Source: an uncultured Rhodospirillales bacterium
GTDB taxonomy: Bacteria > Pseudomonadota > Alphaproteobacteria > Rhodospirillales > JABHCV01
Assembly: GCA_938092065.1 (NCBI GenBank)
Contig: CALKND010000011.1
Location: forward strand, 1 to 52,009
Length of the DNA stretch: 52,009 bases
Direction: 5' to 3'
Shown here piece after piece: positions 9,770 to 19,235 of the stretch (position 1 is its first letter; each line of letters opens with the position of its first letter). The notes below the pieces were generated by a model. That model did no database searches, was not told the DNA's origin, and saw only the letters and a list, made by a program, of their open reading frames with translations. A program made the position numbers and the translations under genes.

Positions 9770-11110
9770 ATGGCATCCGCAGCCGAGCAACTTGCATCCA
9801 ACATGAATTTCTCGGCCTTTTCGAAGGCAAAGGAACTCAAACAGCGCATCTGGTTCACACTAGGTGCATTGATTGTTTATAGGTTGGGCACATATATACC
9901 CCTGCCTGGGATTGACCCTATTGTTCTGCAGGATATTTTCTCGCAACAAGCGGGTGGCATTCTTGGTATGTTTGATATGTTTTCTGGTGGTGCGCTCGGG
10001 CGTATGACTATTTTTGCCCTGAATATTATGCCATACATTTCAGCGTCCATTATCATGCAGTTGATGTCTTCCGTGTCACCAAAAATAGCTGCTCTAAAAA
10101 AAGAAGGTGAGTCTGGACGCAAAATTATCAACCAGTACACCCGTTATCTAACTGTAGCGATTACCACTATGCAGGCCTATGGAATATCTGTTGGGCTTGA
10201 AGGGATGACTTCGAGTTCCGGTTCTGCAGTTATTGATCCTGGTGTGTTTTTCCGTTTCACAGCAGTCGTTACTCTTGTTGGTGGTACCATGTTCCTGATG
10301 TGGCTAGGTGAGCAAATCACTGCACGCGGTATTGGCAATGGCATTTCATTGATCATTTTTGCGGGTATAGTTGCTAATTTGCCCAGTGCCATCGCAGGAA
10401 CTCTGGAATTAGGACGAACCGGTGCATTATCATCATTGCTTATTGTCATTTTGATACTGATGTCTGTTGGTGTGATCTTCTTCATTATATTTATTGAACG
10501 CGCACAGCGTCGAATCATCATTCAATATCCAAAGCGCCAACAAGGCAACAAAATGAGTGGTGGTGAAAGTTCACACCTACCCCTGAAGCTAAACACGGCA
10601 GGTGTTATCCCACCTATCTTTGCAAGTTCAATATTATTAATGCCCATGACTATCATTGGTTTTAGTGCTGGTACTGGGCCAGAATGGCTATCCACTGTTG
10701 CCGCCCTTTTGGGCCGTGGTCAACCGCTATATCTTGCCATCTATGTATTTATGATTGTTTTCTTTGCTTTTTTTTACACTGCCGTTGTCTTTAATCCAGA
10801 AGACACTGCGGATAACCTTAAAAAGCATGGTGGATTTATTCCAGGTATTCGCCCTGGCACCAACACATCCCAATACCTCGATAAGGTGTTGTCCCGACTG
10901 ACAGTGGTTGGCGCAGCTTATTTAGCTGCCGTTTGCTTGCTTCCAGAAATTTTAATTTCACGTTTTTCAGTGCCGTTCTATTTTGGGGGTACGAGCCTAT
11001 TAATTGTTGTTACCGTTACACTGGACACAGTTTCTCAAGTTCAATCGCACCTTTTAGCCCATCAGTATGAGGGCTTGATCAAAAAATCCAAGCTAAAAGG
11101 AAGACGGTAA
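9770..11110 (+). CDS. secY: Protein translocase subunit SecY
   Basis: The 446-residue product is a ten-helix membrane channel protein. It has the N-terminal RIWFTLGALIVYRLGTYIPLPGI, the plug-region GGALGRMTIFALNIMPYISASIIMQL and the C-terminal cytosolic loop SQYLDKVLSRLTVVGAAYLA. SecY forms the SecYEG pore in the inner membrane. Its place after rplO and before adk is the usual spc-operon order; adk starts within its stop codon (TAATG). Confidence 0.98.
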   Translation: MASAAEQLASNMNFSAFSKAKELKQRIWFTLGALIVYRLGTYIPLPGIDPIVLQDIFSQQAGGILGMFDMFSGGALGRMTIFALNIMPYISASIIMQLMSSVSPKIAALKKEGESGRKIINQYTRYLTVAITTMQAYGISVGLEGMTSSSGSAVIDPGVFFRFTAVVTLVGGTMFLMWLGEQITARGIGNGISLIIFAGIVANLPSAIAGTLELGRTGALSSLLIVILILMSVGVIFFIIFIERAQRRIIIQYPKRQQGNKMSGGESSHLPLKLNTAGVIPPIFASSILLMPMTIIGFSAGTGPEWLSTVAALLGRGQPLYLAIYVFMIVFFAFFYTAVVFNPEDTADNLKKHGGFIPGIRPGTNTSQYLDKVLSRLTVVGAAYLAAVCLLPEILISRFSVPFYFGGTSLLIVVTVTLDTVSQVQSHLLAHQYEGLIKKSKLKGRR

Positions 11111-11754
11111 TGAATTTAATTCTATTGGGCCCCCCCGGTGCAGGCAAAGGAACACAAGCTAAATGGCTAGAGGACCACTATGGCATTCTGCAGTTGTCGA
11201 CAGGTGATATGTTGCGTTCCGAAGTAGCCTCTGGAAGCGAGCTTGGGGAACAGGCTAAAGAGGTGATGGAAATGGGAGGACTAGTATCTGATGAATTGAT
11301 CTTAAACATGATTTTTTCACGTATGAAGCATTCCAATTATAAGTCTGGTTGTATTCTTGACGGCTTTCCACGCACGACCCCACAGGCTGAAGCGCTGGAT
11401 AAGATGCTGGTTGAAAATGATATAAAAATTGATCATGTGATAGAGATGAGAGTTGATGACGAAGCGATGGTTGAACGCATTACAGGTCGCTACACGTGCT
11501 CTGAATGTGGCATGGGTTACCATGATTCGTTTAAAAAACCTAAAGTTGAAGAAGTTTGTGATAATTGTGGCGGAATCGAATTTGTTCGCCGTGCAGATGA
11601 CAACACTGAAACCGTTCGATCAAGGCTTTCCAACTATCATGAACAGACAGAACCAATCATCTCTTATTATGGAGATAAAGGCATTTTAAGGAGCGTTGAT
11701 GGCATGCAAGCCATTGATGAAGTGACAAAACAACTGAAGAGAGTGATAGGGTAA
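11110..11754 (+). CDS. adk: Adenylate kinase, zinc-type long form
   Basis: The 214-residue enzyme interconverts ATP + AMP and 2 ADP. It shows the P-loop GPPGAGKGTQAKWLEDHYGI, the AMP-binding DGFPRT and a long LID domain. The LID holds two Cys pairs (CSEC and CDNC) that would bind structural zinc, a form typical of Gram-positives and many Alphaproteobacteria. It overlaps secY by 1 nt. Confidence 0.98.
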   Translation: MNLILLGPPGAGKGTQAKWLEDHYGILQLSTGDMLRSEVASGSELGEQAKEVMEMGGLVSDELILNMIFSRMKHSNYKSGCILDGFPRTTPQAEALDKMLVENDIKIDHVIEMRVDDEAMVERITGRYTCSECGMGYHDSFKKPKVEEVCDNCGGIEFVRRADDNTETVRSRLSNYHEQTEPIISYYGDKGILRSVDGMQAIDEVTKQLKRVIG

Positions 11755-11764
11755 AGACAGCGTG

Positions 11765-11792
11765 TTGACTTAGGGAAAAGAGCGCCTATAAT
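11765..11792 (+). promoter_or_regulatory. Sigma70-like promoter for rpsM-rpsK-rpoA-rplQ
   Basis: TTGACT (11765-11770) and a perfect TATAAT (11787-11792) are separated by 16 nt in the adk-rpsM gap. Transcription would start near 11800, leaving a leader of about 60 nt before rpsM. This would let the alpha operon be expressed apart from the spc operon. It is read from consensus match only. Confidence 0.7.
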
Positions 11793-11858
11793 CGCGCCTC
11801 TTTGACTTCCCGGATTCAATCTTTATCGTTTAGAACCAATGGGTAAGGAGTACCAAAT

Positions 11859-12236
11859 TTGGCGCGTATTGCTGGCGTAAATATACCGACCGGAAAACGG
11901 GTAGTGATAGCACTAACTTACATCCATGGAATCGGCCGTACTAAGGCTGTCGAGATCTGTGAAAAAGTTGGGATCCCCCTCGAAAGACGCGTCAACGACT
12001 TAACGGAAGTTGAACTTACCGGTATCCGTGATTCCATTGACAACGATTATCAAGTAGAGGGTGATCTTCGTCGTGAAGTAGCCATGAATATCAAACGTCT
12101 CATGGACCTTGGTTGCTATCGTGGAATAAGGCATCGTCGTGGTTTGCCAGTACGTGGTCAACGTACACACACCAATGCGCGCACCCGCAAGGGACCGGCT
12201 AAGACGATTGCAGGTAAGAAAAAAGTTGCAAGGTAA
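11859..12236 (+). CDS. rpsM: 30S ribosomal protein S13, TTG start
   Basis: The 125-residue product begins [26 protein letters not shown] and ends with the basic [20 protein letters not shown] tail that contacts P-site tRNA. The family N-terminus starts at a TTG (11859); the nearby ATG at 11839 is out of frame. A TAAGGAG lies about 9 nt upstream of the TTG. Confidence 0.96.
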   Translation: MARIAGVNIPTGKRVVIALTYIHGIGRTKAVEICEKVGIPLERRVNDLTEVELTGIRDSIDNDYQVEGDLRREVAMNIKRLMDLGCYRGIRHRRGLPVRGQRTHTNARTRKGPAKTIAGKKKVAR

Positions 12237-12252
12237 GAGTGTAGGATAAACA

Positions 12253-12645
12253 ATGGCAAAGCCAACAACACAGCGACCTCGTCGTCGCGAAAAAAAGAAC
12301 ATTGCGTCAGGGGTAGCCCATGTAAATGCAACGTTTAATAACACTATGGTTACCATCACAGATGCCCAAGGCAATGCTATTTCTTGGTCCTCTGCGGGGG
12401 CACAGGGTTTCAAAGGGTCGCGAAAATCTACTCCTTATGCAGCTCAGATGGCTGGTGAAGATGCCGGTCGAAAAGCCCAAGAGCATGGTGTTAAGACGCT
12501 TGATGTTGAAGTCAAAGGACCTGGTTCGGGTCGTGAGTCTGCACTTAGGGCACTGCAGTCTGTAGGATTTACTATTACCGCTATTCGTGACGTCACACCA
12601 ATACCGCACAACGGTTGTCGTCCGCGTAAACGCCGCCGAGTCTAA
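12253..12645 (+). CDS. rpsK: 30S ribosomal protein S11
   Basis: The 130-residue product has [30 protein letters not shown] and the C-terminal [19 protein letters not shown], both diagnostic for S11 of the 30S platform. The asparagine-glycine in PHNG is the site that can form isoaspartate in other bacteria. A 102-nt gap with a hairpin follows before rpoA. Confidence 0.99.
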   Translation: MAKPTTQRPRRREKKNIASGVAHVNATFNNTMVTITDAQGNAISWSSAGAQGFKGSRKSTPYAAQMAGEDAGRKAQEHGVKTLDVEVKGPGSGRESALRALQSVGFTITAIRDVTPIPHNGCRPRKRRRV

Positions 12646-12657
12646 AGGTGGTTTGTG

Positions 12658-12684
12658 CCGATTTTTAGTAAAATCGGAATTTTT
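12658..12684 (+). terminator. Hairpin with T-run between rpsK and rpoA (terminator or attenuator)
   Basis: CCGATTTT (12658-12665) and AAAATCGG (12670-12677) form a perfect 8-bp stem with a TAGT loop, followed by AATTTTT. It has the form of an intrinsic terminator but stands inside the alpha operon. It may tune rpoA relative to rpsM/rpsK, or act as a processing site. Confidence 0.55.
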
Positions 12685-12747
12685 ATAATCGGCTTTTAGT
12701 TGCTTTTAAAAGTCAGTCTTTAATGCTTTGAGCATGAGGTTTTATCC

Positions 12748-13764
12748 GTGATTCAAAAGAATTGGCAGGAACTGATTAAACCGTTGAAACTTGACGTCGT
12801 ACCGGGTGCTGATCCGGAACGTCGTGCGACAGTCGTTGCTGAACCGCTGGAGCGTGGTTTTGGCCTTACCTTGGGCAATGCTTTGCGCCGGGTTTTGTTG
12901 TCGTCTTTGCAGGGGGCCGCTGTTACCTCTGTTCAGATCGAAAATGTACTGCATGAGTTTTCATCAATTCCGGGAGTTCGCGAGGACGTTACAGATATTG
13001 TTCTCAACATCAAGTCTATGGGGCTTCGCATGCATGTTGAAGGCCCCAAAACAATTACGTTAAAGGCATCCGGTGCAGGTGTGGTCAAGGCAGGAGATAT
13101 TGAAACGGGCCCTGATATTGAGATTATGGATCCCGATTTGATTATTTGTCATCTTGATAAGGGAGCCAAATTTTCAATGGAAATGACTGTTGAGTATGGT
13201 ATGGGTTATGTCTCTGCTGCTCAGCACAGGGCTGAAGAATCACCAATAGGGCTCATCCCTATCGATTCAGTTTTCTCACCTGTGAACAAAGTCAGTTATA
13301 AAGTTGATAACAGTCGCGTCGGTCAAGTCACCGACCATGACAAACTATCCATTGAGGTTACCACTAATGGGGCTGTTACACCTGATGATGCAGTGGCCCT
13401 AGCCGCTCGCATTTTGCAAGACCAGTTGAAGTTGTTTGTTAATTTCGAAGAACCGCAAGAAGTTGAGCAGGAAGAAGAAAAAGACGAATTACCGTTCAAT
13501 AGGAACCTGCTTCGCAAGGTTGAAGAGCTTGAACTTTCTGTTCGTTCAGCTAATTGTTTGAAAAACGACAATATTATTTATATAGGCGATTTAGTTTTAA
13601 AGAGTGAGTCAGATATGCTCAGGACCCCTAATTTTGGTCGTAAGTCTTTAAACGAAATCAAGGAAGTGCTGTCGCAGATGGGCCTTCACCTTGGCATGGA
13701 AATTCCTGATTGGCCTCCTGAGAACATTGAAGAACTGGCCAGGAAACTGGAAGATCCGTTCTGA
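12748..13764 (+). CDS. rpoA: DNA-directed RNA polymerase subunit alpha, GTG start
   Basis: The 338-residue product has the assembly domain ([30 protein letters not shown]) and, after an acidic Glu-rich linker near residues 230-245, the C-terminal domain ([36 protein letters not shown]) that binds UP elements and activators. The start is a GTG at 12748, giving [12 protein letters not shown] as in other Alphaproteobacteria. rplQ follows 22 nt later. Confidence 0.99.
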   Translation: MIQKNWQELIKPLKLDVVPGADPERRATVVAEPLERGFGLTLGNALRRVLLSSLQGAAVTSVQIENVLHEFSSIPGVREDVTDIVLNIKSMGLRMHVEGPKTITLKASGAGVVKAGDIETGPDIEIMDPDLIICHLDKGAKFSMEMTVEYGMGYVSAAQHRAEESPIGLIPIDSVFSPVNKVSYKVDNSRVGQVTDHDKLSIEVTTNGAVTPDDAVALAARILQDQLKLFVNFEEPQEVEQEEEKDELPFNRNLLRKVEELELSVRSANCLKNDNIIYIGDLVLKSESDMLRTPNFGRKSLNEIKEVLSQMGLHLGMEIPDWPPENIEELARKLEDPF

Positions 13765-13786
13765 GTAACTAACAAGGAGACAAAAC

Positions 13787-14221
13787 ATGCGACATGGCAT
13801 GAGTGGACGTAAACTTAACCGGACAAGCTCGCACCGTAAGGCAATGTTTTCAAACATGGTCATTTCATTGCTTGATCACGAGCAGATCACTACGACCCTG
13901 CCTAAAGCTAAGGAATTACGTCGCGTTGCCGATAAGATGATTACTCTCGGTAAACGCGGTGACCTGCACGCCCGCCGTCAGGCTTTATCCGTCCTAAAGG
14001 ATAATGCGATCGTTAGTAAGCTGTTTGCGGGTCTGGCTGAACGCTACAAGGAACGTAGCGGTGGTTACACTCGCGTTCTTAAAGCTGGAAACCGCTATGG
14101 TGACATGGCTCCAATGGCAGTTATAGAATTGGTTGATCGTGATACGGAAGCCAAAGGAGCAAAAGATATAGCTCGTGTAGAAGCAGATGCCGCAAAACAG
14201 GCTCTGGCTGATTCTGAGTAA
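13787..14221 (+). CDS. rplQ: 50S ribosomal protein L17
   Basis: The 144-residue product starts [24 protein letters not shown] and ends with a normal alanine-rich tail. L17 lies near the tunnel exit. An AAGGAG precedes the ATG. It is the last gene of the alpha operon and of the whole ribosomal cluster, closed by a terminator. Confidence 0.98.
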   Translation: MRHGMSGRKLNRTSSHRKAMFSNMVISLLDHEQITTTLPKAKELRRVADKMITLGKRGDLHARRQALSVLKDNAIVSKLFAGLAERYKERSGGYTRVLKAGNRYGDMAPMAVIELVDRDTEAKGAKDIARVEADAAKQALADSE

Positions 14222-14243
14222 AAATTTTTATTTTAATATTTAA

Positions 14244-14272
14244 AGGGCCATTCGTTTGAATGGTCTTTTTTT
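14244..14272 (+). terminator. Intrinsic terminator after rplQ
   Basis: GGCCATTC (14246-14253) and GAATGGTC (14258-14265) pair over 8 bp with a GTTT loop, followed by seven T residues. It closes the ribosomal cluster and lies between convergent genes; on the minus strand the A-rich left flank is short, so it may serve the minus gene only weakly. Confidence 0.85.
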
Positions 14273-14315
14273 ATGGCTAAGTGAGTTCACTGTATGTATG
14301 TCGAACCAACTTTTT

Positions 14316-15731
14316 TTATCCTCGAGCAAAATCATCTTCAAGACGTTCTATATCATCTTCTCCCAGATAATTACCTGATTGCACTTCGATCAGGTAAAGG
14401 GGTTCATCACTGGCATTCCCCAGGCGGTGAGAAGCGCCAACGGGTATGTAGGTTGACTCGTTGGCACATAAGGTTATGTCTTTGCCGTCGCAGTGGACAG
14501 CGGCTTTACCGGAAACTACGACCCAGTGTTCGGCTCGGTGATGATGGCGTTGTAATGATAGCCGTGCCTTCGGATTGACACAAATTCGCTTGACTTGAAA
14601 ACAAGCGCCACTGTCAAGCGTTTGATACCACCCCCAAGGCCTGCGTACCCGGCCGGGGAATAGGTGCTCAGTGCGGCCTTCTCTTTCAAGCCGTTGGACA
14701 ATTGTCCCAATGTCCTGGGCGCGGTCTTTTGGAGCGATCAGCACCGAATCACCTGTATCTACAACGACCATATCTCGAAGACCAATAGTGGCGACCATTT
14801 TGGTATAGGTTTTAATGAAGCTACCGGTGGTATCTTCGGCGAAGACATCTCCTGTTAAAACGTTCCCATCACTATCCTTGTCAGAAATCGCCCATAATTC
14901 TGACCACGAGCCAATGTCACTCCACCCCATATTGACGGGAACGACTGCAGCTTTTTTAGTTTGCTCCATAACAGCGTAGTCGATGGAGATTTTAGGACAT
15001 TTTTGAAAGGCATCTTCATCTAAGCGCAAGAAGCCAAGATCACGAGTAGTATTGGCAAATGACTTCTTACAGGCCTTATATATGCTAGGTTGCAGACGTT
15101 TGAGTTCTTTTAGGTAGGTGCTTGCCTTAAACAAGAAAATACCACTATTCCAATTGTAACCTTCAGCATTGATCATTTGCTGGGCATTTTCAAGATTAGG
15201 TTTCTCGATGAAACGTTGAACTGCAAAACAACCAGCAGCTATTCCAAGTTCCTCTGTATTCAAAATATATCCATAACCCGTTTCTGGCCTAGTTGGGGTA
15301 ATGCCGAAGGTCACCATATAGCCACTCACAGCTGCTGGTAGAGCGGTGTTGATAGCGGCTTCAAAGGCATTTTGATCGGCAATAAGATGGTCAGATGGCA
15401 ACAGCAGCATCATAGCATCTGGATCTTCGGTGCTTAGGGCCATCGCCGCAATTGCGGCGGCGGGGGCTGTGTTTCTACTGTAACGTTCCAATATGATGTC
15501 CCGGACCCTGATATTTGTACTTTGAATTTGCTCAGTAATAATGAATCGGTGAGCACTATTGCAAAGCACTAAGGGTAGTTCAAAACCACCACTGCTGAAG
15601 CGAATAAGAGTTTCCTGGAGAAGTGAGTTTTCTGAGGTCAGTGATAAAAATTGCTTGGGGTACTCAGCTCTTGAAAGTGGCCAAAGTCGAGTTCCGGAGC
15701 CACCAGAAAGAATGACAGGATGAATGCGCAT
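14316..15731 (-). CDS. Mannose-1-phosphate guanylyltransferase / mannose-6-phosphate isomerase
   Basis: The 471-residue product is the bifunctional type (ManC/CpsB/AlgA/XanB family). The N-terminal nucleotidyltransferase has VILSGGSGTRLWPLSRAEYPKQFL-type motifs and FIEKPN near residue 170. The C-terminal cupin has QRHHHRAEHWVVVSG, the isomerase metal site. It makes GDP-mannose for polysaccharides. It stands alone, convergent with rplQ, with no polysaccharide genes next to it, so the symbol is left open. Confidence 0.93.
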   Translation of the reverse strand: MRIHPVILSGGSGTRLWPLSRAEYPKQFLSLTSENSLLQETLIRFSSGGFELPLVLCNSAHRFIITEQIQSTNIRVRDIILERYSRNTAPAAAIAAMALSTEDPDAMMLLLPSDHLIADQNAFEAAINTALPAAVSGYMVTFGITPTRPETGYGYILNTEELGIAAGCFAVQRFIEKPNLENAQQMINAEGYNWNSGIFLFKASTYLKELKRLQPSIYKACKKSFANTTRDLGFLRLDEDAFQKCPKISIDYAVMEQTKKAAVVPVNMGWSDIGSWSELWAISDKDSDGNVLTGDVFAEDTTGSFIKTYTKMVATIGLRDMVVVDTGDSVLIAPKDRAQDIGTIVQRLEREGRTEHLFPGRVRRPWGWYQTLDSGACFQVKRICVNPKARLSLQRHHHRAEHWVVVSGKAAVHCDGKDITLCANESTYIPVGASHRLGNASDEPLYLIEVQSGNYLGEDDIERLEDDFARG

Positions 15732-15919
15732 AGATGAATGTCCACTATTTAATTAAGACGTTGTCGAGATTACCACAGAACCTACTTGCCAGACAATCAA
15801 GCCTCTTTTTTTGAATCTTGCCAAAAAGTGATTTATAATTTTATGTCTTGCGGGATAACAGATGTTAAGAATGCGTTAACAATAAAGTATGTGACTGTTT
15901 GTGGTATAAATTTAACTGT

Positions 15920-15939
15920 TTGCAAGTTTAAACTTGCAA
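15920..15939. repeat. Perfect 20-bp palindrome upstream of the methyltransferase remnant
   Basis: TTGCAAGTTTAAACTTGCAA reads the same on both strands. It ends 16 nt before the ATG at 15956 and just before a GAAGGAG ribosome binding site. This placement fits a repressor operator or an RNA hairpin near the ribosome binding site. No family of regulator is recognised. Confidence 0.8.
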
Positions 15940-15955
15940 TGAAGGAGTATCACTA

Positions 15956-16511
15956 ATGAAACTTAATCTAGGCTGTGGACACAATCACATCAGAAATTTC
16001 TTGAATTTAGCTAAGGAAGCAGAATTAAAGCAAGACCAGCAAGTAGACCTTGAGGTATTTTCCTGGCCTTCTAAATATAACGTGGCTGATGAAGTTTTGA
16101 TGACACATGTTTTAAACAAAAAGGTGCTGATCCATAGGTTTTTTTTAAGTGTTATGAAAGAGCTATTTCGGGTCTGCAAAAGTGAAGGTGTATTTACCAT
16201 CGCTGATTCCCATCCTTGTTCAGATACGTATCTTGCAGACCCTACGTTTTTTTGCCCTGTACTTCCAAAAATGCGAAGCTTGTTTTTTAGGAACTTGAGT
16301 TCGGAGTGGAAAATGGGGGCCTTCAACACCACATTAGCCTTTTACTAGGGTGTTGACTTTGAAATGGAAAAAATCGAGTTAACTATGACCTCACATTTAT
16401 ACATAAGTGAATGATGGTCACCTTACAAAAGAAGATCTCGACGTACTTGCAAAAACGCATAACAATACCGTCCAAACTCAAACCATTGTTTTACGGGAAA
16501 TCAGAAAATAA
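15956..16511 (+). pseudogene. Decayed SAM-dependent methyltransferase-like gene
   Basis: The first frame reads MKLNLGCGHNH (the glycine-rich SAM motif) and, further on, VMKELFRVCKSEG, as in small class I methyltransferases of sugar/lipid clusters. A TAG at 16346-16348 interrupts it after NTTLAFY; reading on gives GVDFEMEKIEL, which fits the family's next segment. A further stop follows near 16410, but the C-terminus (LTKEDLDVLAKTHNNT, ending LREIRK) continues in the +1 frame to a TAA at 16509-16511. One stop plus one frameshift make it a pseudogene. A good GAAGGAG site remains. Family assignment is from memory of the pattern. Confidence 0.75.
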
Positions 16512-16512
16512 A

Positions 16513-17931
16513 ATGAAGAATAAAGCTCATATACTCCTTGTTTTACTCACTGTATTTTCTTTTTCTTTTCTTGCCGGCGGGGTTTTAGCTGAAAAATCTG
16601 CACCCAACTCGCGCCAACAAGTCGAGCTTTCGTATGCTCCGCTTGTTAAGAAATCTTCTCCTGCAGTAGTCAATATATTTACTCGTAAAATTGTAAAAAG
16701 AAGGCGTATGTCGCCCTTGTTCAATGACCCATTCTTTCGTCAGTTTTTTGGAGGGGTTCCGGGATTAGGCCAGGCACAAAAACGTATTCAAAATTCTCTT
16801 GGATCGGGGGTTATAGTTAATGCTGAGGGCCTAATAATTACAAATAATCACGTTATTGAAGGGGCGGACGAGATCACTGTCGTATTAACTGATCGGCGGG
16901 AGTTTGAAGCTGAGATCGTCGGTACTGATGAGCGTACAGATTTGGCTTTGCTGCGTGTTAAAAGTGAAGATGATCGGCTGCCTTTTCTGTTGCTTCGGGA
17001 TTCTGATGAACTTGAGGTCGGTGACATTGTTCTTGCAATTGGCAACCCCTTCGGTGTTGGCCAAACAGTTACCAGCGGTATTGTATCTGCACTGGCGAGA
17101 ACACAGGCAGGTGTATCTGACTATGCCTCATTCATTCAGACCGATGCGGCCATTAATCCAGGTAATTCAGGTGGAGCTTTGATTGGCATGGATGGAAGGC
17201 TTGTCGGTATTAATACAGCTATCTTTTCCAAAAGTGGAGGCTCCCTAGGTATTGGGTTCGCTATTCCATCAAACATGGTGAGGGCCGTTGTTGCAGGCAC
17301 AGTGAAAGGTGGCAGGCTTGTTCGTGCTTGGCTTGGGCTATCCTCTCAGGCAGTGACATCAGATATTGCTGAGGCTCTAAATATGTCCAAGCCAATGGGT
17401 GTGCTGGTGAAGAAAATTTATCCTAATAGCCCAGCTTTACTAGCGGGAGTTGTAATTGGAGATATTATTCTAAAGATAGATGGAAAAGTAGTTAACGAAC
17501 CAAAAGAATTGAGGTACCGCATAGCGACACTCGTAATTGGCGAGAAAATTAAATTAACTGTGTTGAGCAATGGTCGTGAGAAAATCATTGATTTAAGACT
17601 GTTGGCGCCCCCAGAGGATCCCCCAAGGGATATTCGCACGCTAATTGGTCATCAGCCCCTGTCTGGTCTAGTTGTTGCAAATATGTCACCTGCGCTAGCT
17701 GATGAGCTTGGTATAGAGATATTTGAAGAGGGCATTTATGTTATTAGCCTTCAGGAAAGAGAATTTGCCTCCCGTCTGGGACTTCGTCGAGGTGACAAGA
17801 TCGAAAAAATCAATAATAAGGCTGTGGACAGCACCCGTGCCCTAGAAAGTTTTCTCAATCAACGTTTTGATAGATGGGTAATTAGTGTCAAACGCAAAGG
17901 CAAGGTTTTAAAATTTGTGGTCGACAGGTGA
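16513..17931 (+). CDS. DegP/HtrA-type periplasmic serine protease with two PDZ domains
   Basis: The product is 472 residues from the ATG at 16513. A signal peptide (MKNKAHILLVLL..., cleavage after VLA at residue 26) sends it to the periplasm. The trypsin-like domain has the triad His113 (TNNHVI), Asp143 (RTDLALL) and Ser219 (NPGNSGGAL), followed by two PDZ domains (about 280-370 and 390-470). The longer frame from 16411 overlaps the coding end of the decayed methyltransferase and lacks a signal, so it is rejected. The stop overlaps rarA by 4 nt. Role: degradation of misfolded envelope proteins. Confidence 0.95.
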   Translation: MKNKAHILLVLLTVFSFSFLAGGVLAEKSAPNSRQQVELSYAPLVKKSSPAVVNIFTRKIVKRRRMSPLFNDPFFRQFFGGVPGLGQAQKRIQNSLGSGVIVNAEGLIITNNHVIEGADEITVVLTDRREFEAEIVGTDERTDLALLRVKSEDDRLPFLLLRDSDELEVGDIVLAIGNPFGVGQTVTSGIVSALARTQAGVSDYASFIQTDAAINPGNSGGALIGMDGRLVGINTAIFSKSGGSLGIGFAIPSNMVRAVVAGTVKGGRLVRAWLGLSSQAVTSDIAEALNMSKPMGVLVKKIYPNSPALLAGVVIGDIILKIDGKVVNEPKELRYRIATLVIGEKIKLTVLSNGREKIIDLRLLAPPEDPPRDIRTLIGHQPLSGLVVANMSPALADELGIEIFEEGIYVISLQEREFASRLGLRRGDKIEKINNKAVDSTRALESFLNQRFDRWVISVKRKGKVLKFVVDR

Positions 17932-19235
17932 ATACGCTTTTTGAGACACAAGCTCCGCGACCGCTTGCTGATCGTTTACGCCCTCAAACATTAGATGAGG
18001 TGGTTGGCCAAGATCATTTGTTAGGTGTGGATAAACCAATCGGCAGAATGAAAAATGCTGGAACCATGACATCTATCATTCTGTGGGGGCCACCTGGGAC
18101 GGGCAAGACGACTATTGCCAAATTACTTGCAGAACACTCTGATTTGCATTTTGAGCTACTGTCAGCCATATTTTCAGGTGTCGCTGACCTTCGAAAAATT
18201 TTTGAGGCAGCTCAGGGTCGTCGTCAGACAGGGCAGGGAACTTTATTATTCATTGATGAGGTGCACAGATTTAACAAAGCCCAGCAAGATATTTTTTTAC
18301 CTTTTGTTGAAGATGGCACTATTATTCTTGTTGGGGCGACAACTGAGAATCCATCCTTTGAATTGAATGCTGCGTTACTGTCTCGTTGTCAGGTTCTAGT
18401 TCTTAATCGTCTTGACGATGCTGCCCTAGAAGAGTTGATCGGACGCTCTGAAGCCAGTGAGGGAAAAATACTACCCTTAGATATGAATGCAAGGGCGTCT
18501 CTTCGCGCAATGGCTGATGGTGACGGACGCTATCTTTTAAATATGTTGGAGACCCTGCTTGCCCTGCCGGATGTTGACAGTATGGATACAGTTGCCTTAA
18601 CCAATGCTGTGCAGAGACGCATGCCACTATATGATAAGTCTCAAGAAGGCCACTACAACCTGATAAGCGCTCTGCATAAGTCGTTGCGGGGCTCCGATAC
18701 AGATGGGGCTCTTTATTGGTTCTCACGTATGATTGCGGGTGGGGAAGATCCTCATTATATAGCTCGCCGGTTGTTGCGCTTCTCTGTTGAGGATGTTGGC
18801 CTTGCCGATCCACAGGCCTTGGTACAGGCAATGAATGCGTGGCAGGCATACGAGCGGCTAGGAACACCTGAAGGAGAGCTTGCATTAGTACAGTGTATTA
18901 TCTATTTAGCAACTGCACCTAAGTCCAATGCAGCTTATTTGGCTGAAAAAGTTTCGCGTAAAGTGGCTAGCGATACTGGTTCTTTGATGCCCCCTCAGCA
19001 TATACTGAATGCTTCAACAAAGATGATGAAAGAACTTGGCTACGGAGAAGGTTATGCTTACGATCACGATTACGAAGAAGGCTTTTCAGGACAAAACTAT
19101 TTTCCGGATGGCATGTCGCGCCAAACGTTCTATTACCCAAAGAAAAGGGGTTTTGAGCGAGAGATTCAAAAGCGGCTTGACTACTGGAATAAGCTACGTG
19201 ATAAGAAATCCAAGTCCAACGAGAGCAAATCATAA
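17928..19235 (+). CDS. rarA: Replication-associated recombination protein A (RarA/MgsA AAA+ ATPase)
   Basis: The 435-residue product starts at a GTG inside the htrA stop. It has Walker A GPPGTGKT (54-61), Walker B LLFIDEVHRFNK, sensor GATTENPSFELN and the C-terminal tetramerisation part (DPHYIARRLLRFSVEDVGLADP). RarA acts at stalled replication forks with SSB. In Alphaproteobacteria it commonly precedes crcB, a RluA-family gene, a HAD gene and atp12, the same order as here. Confidence 0.96.
   Translation: MNTLFETQAPRPLADRLRPQTLDEVVGQDHLLGVDKPIGRMKNAGTMTSIILWGPPGTGKTTIAKLLAEHSDLHFELLSAIFSGVADLRKIFEAAQGRRQTGQGTLLFIDEVHRFNKAQQDIFLPFVEDGTIILVGATTENPSFELNAALLSRCQVLVLNRLDDAALEELIGRSEASEGKILPLDMNARASLRAMADGDGRYLLNMLETLLALPDVDSMDTVALTNAVQRRMPLYDKSQEGHYNLISALHKSLRGSDTDGALYWFSRMIAGGEDPHYIARRLLRFSVEDVGLADPQALVQAMNAWQAYERLGTPEGELALVQCIIYLATAPKSNAAYLAEKVSRKVASDTGSLMPPQHILNASTKMMKELGYGEGYAYDHDYEEGFSGQNYFPDGMSRQTFYYPKKRGFEREIQKRLDYWNKLRDKKSKSNESKS

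Noticed and set aside
15864-15880. Short inverted repeat GTTAA...TTAAC upstream of the methyltransferase remnant
   Set aside because: Only 5-bp arms, common by chance in AT-rich DNA.
16411-16512. 34-residue N-terminal extension of the HtrA-type protease
   Set aside because: It is the coding end of the decayed methyltransferase read in another frame; a signal peptide starts at the ATG at 16513.
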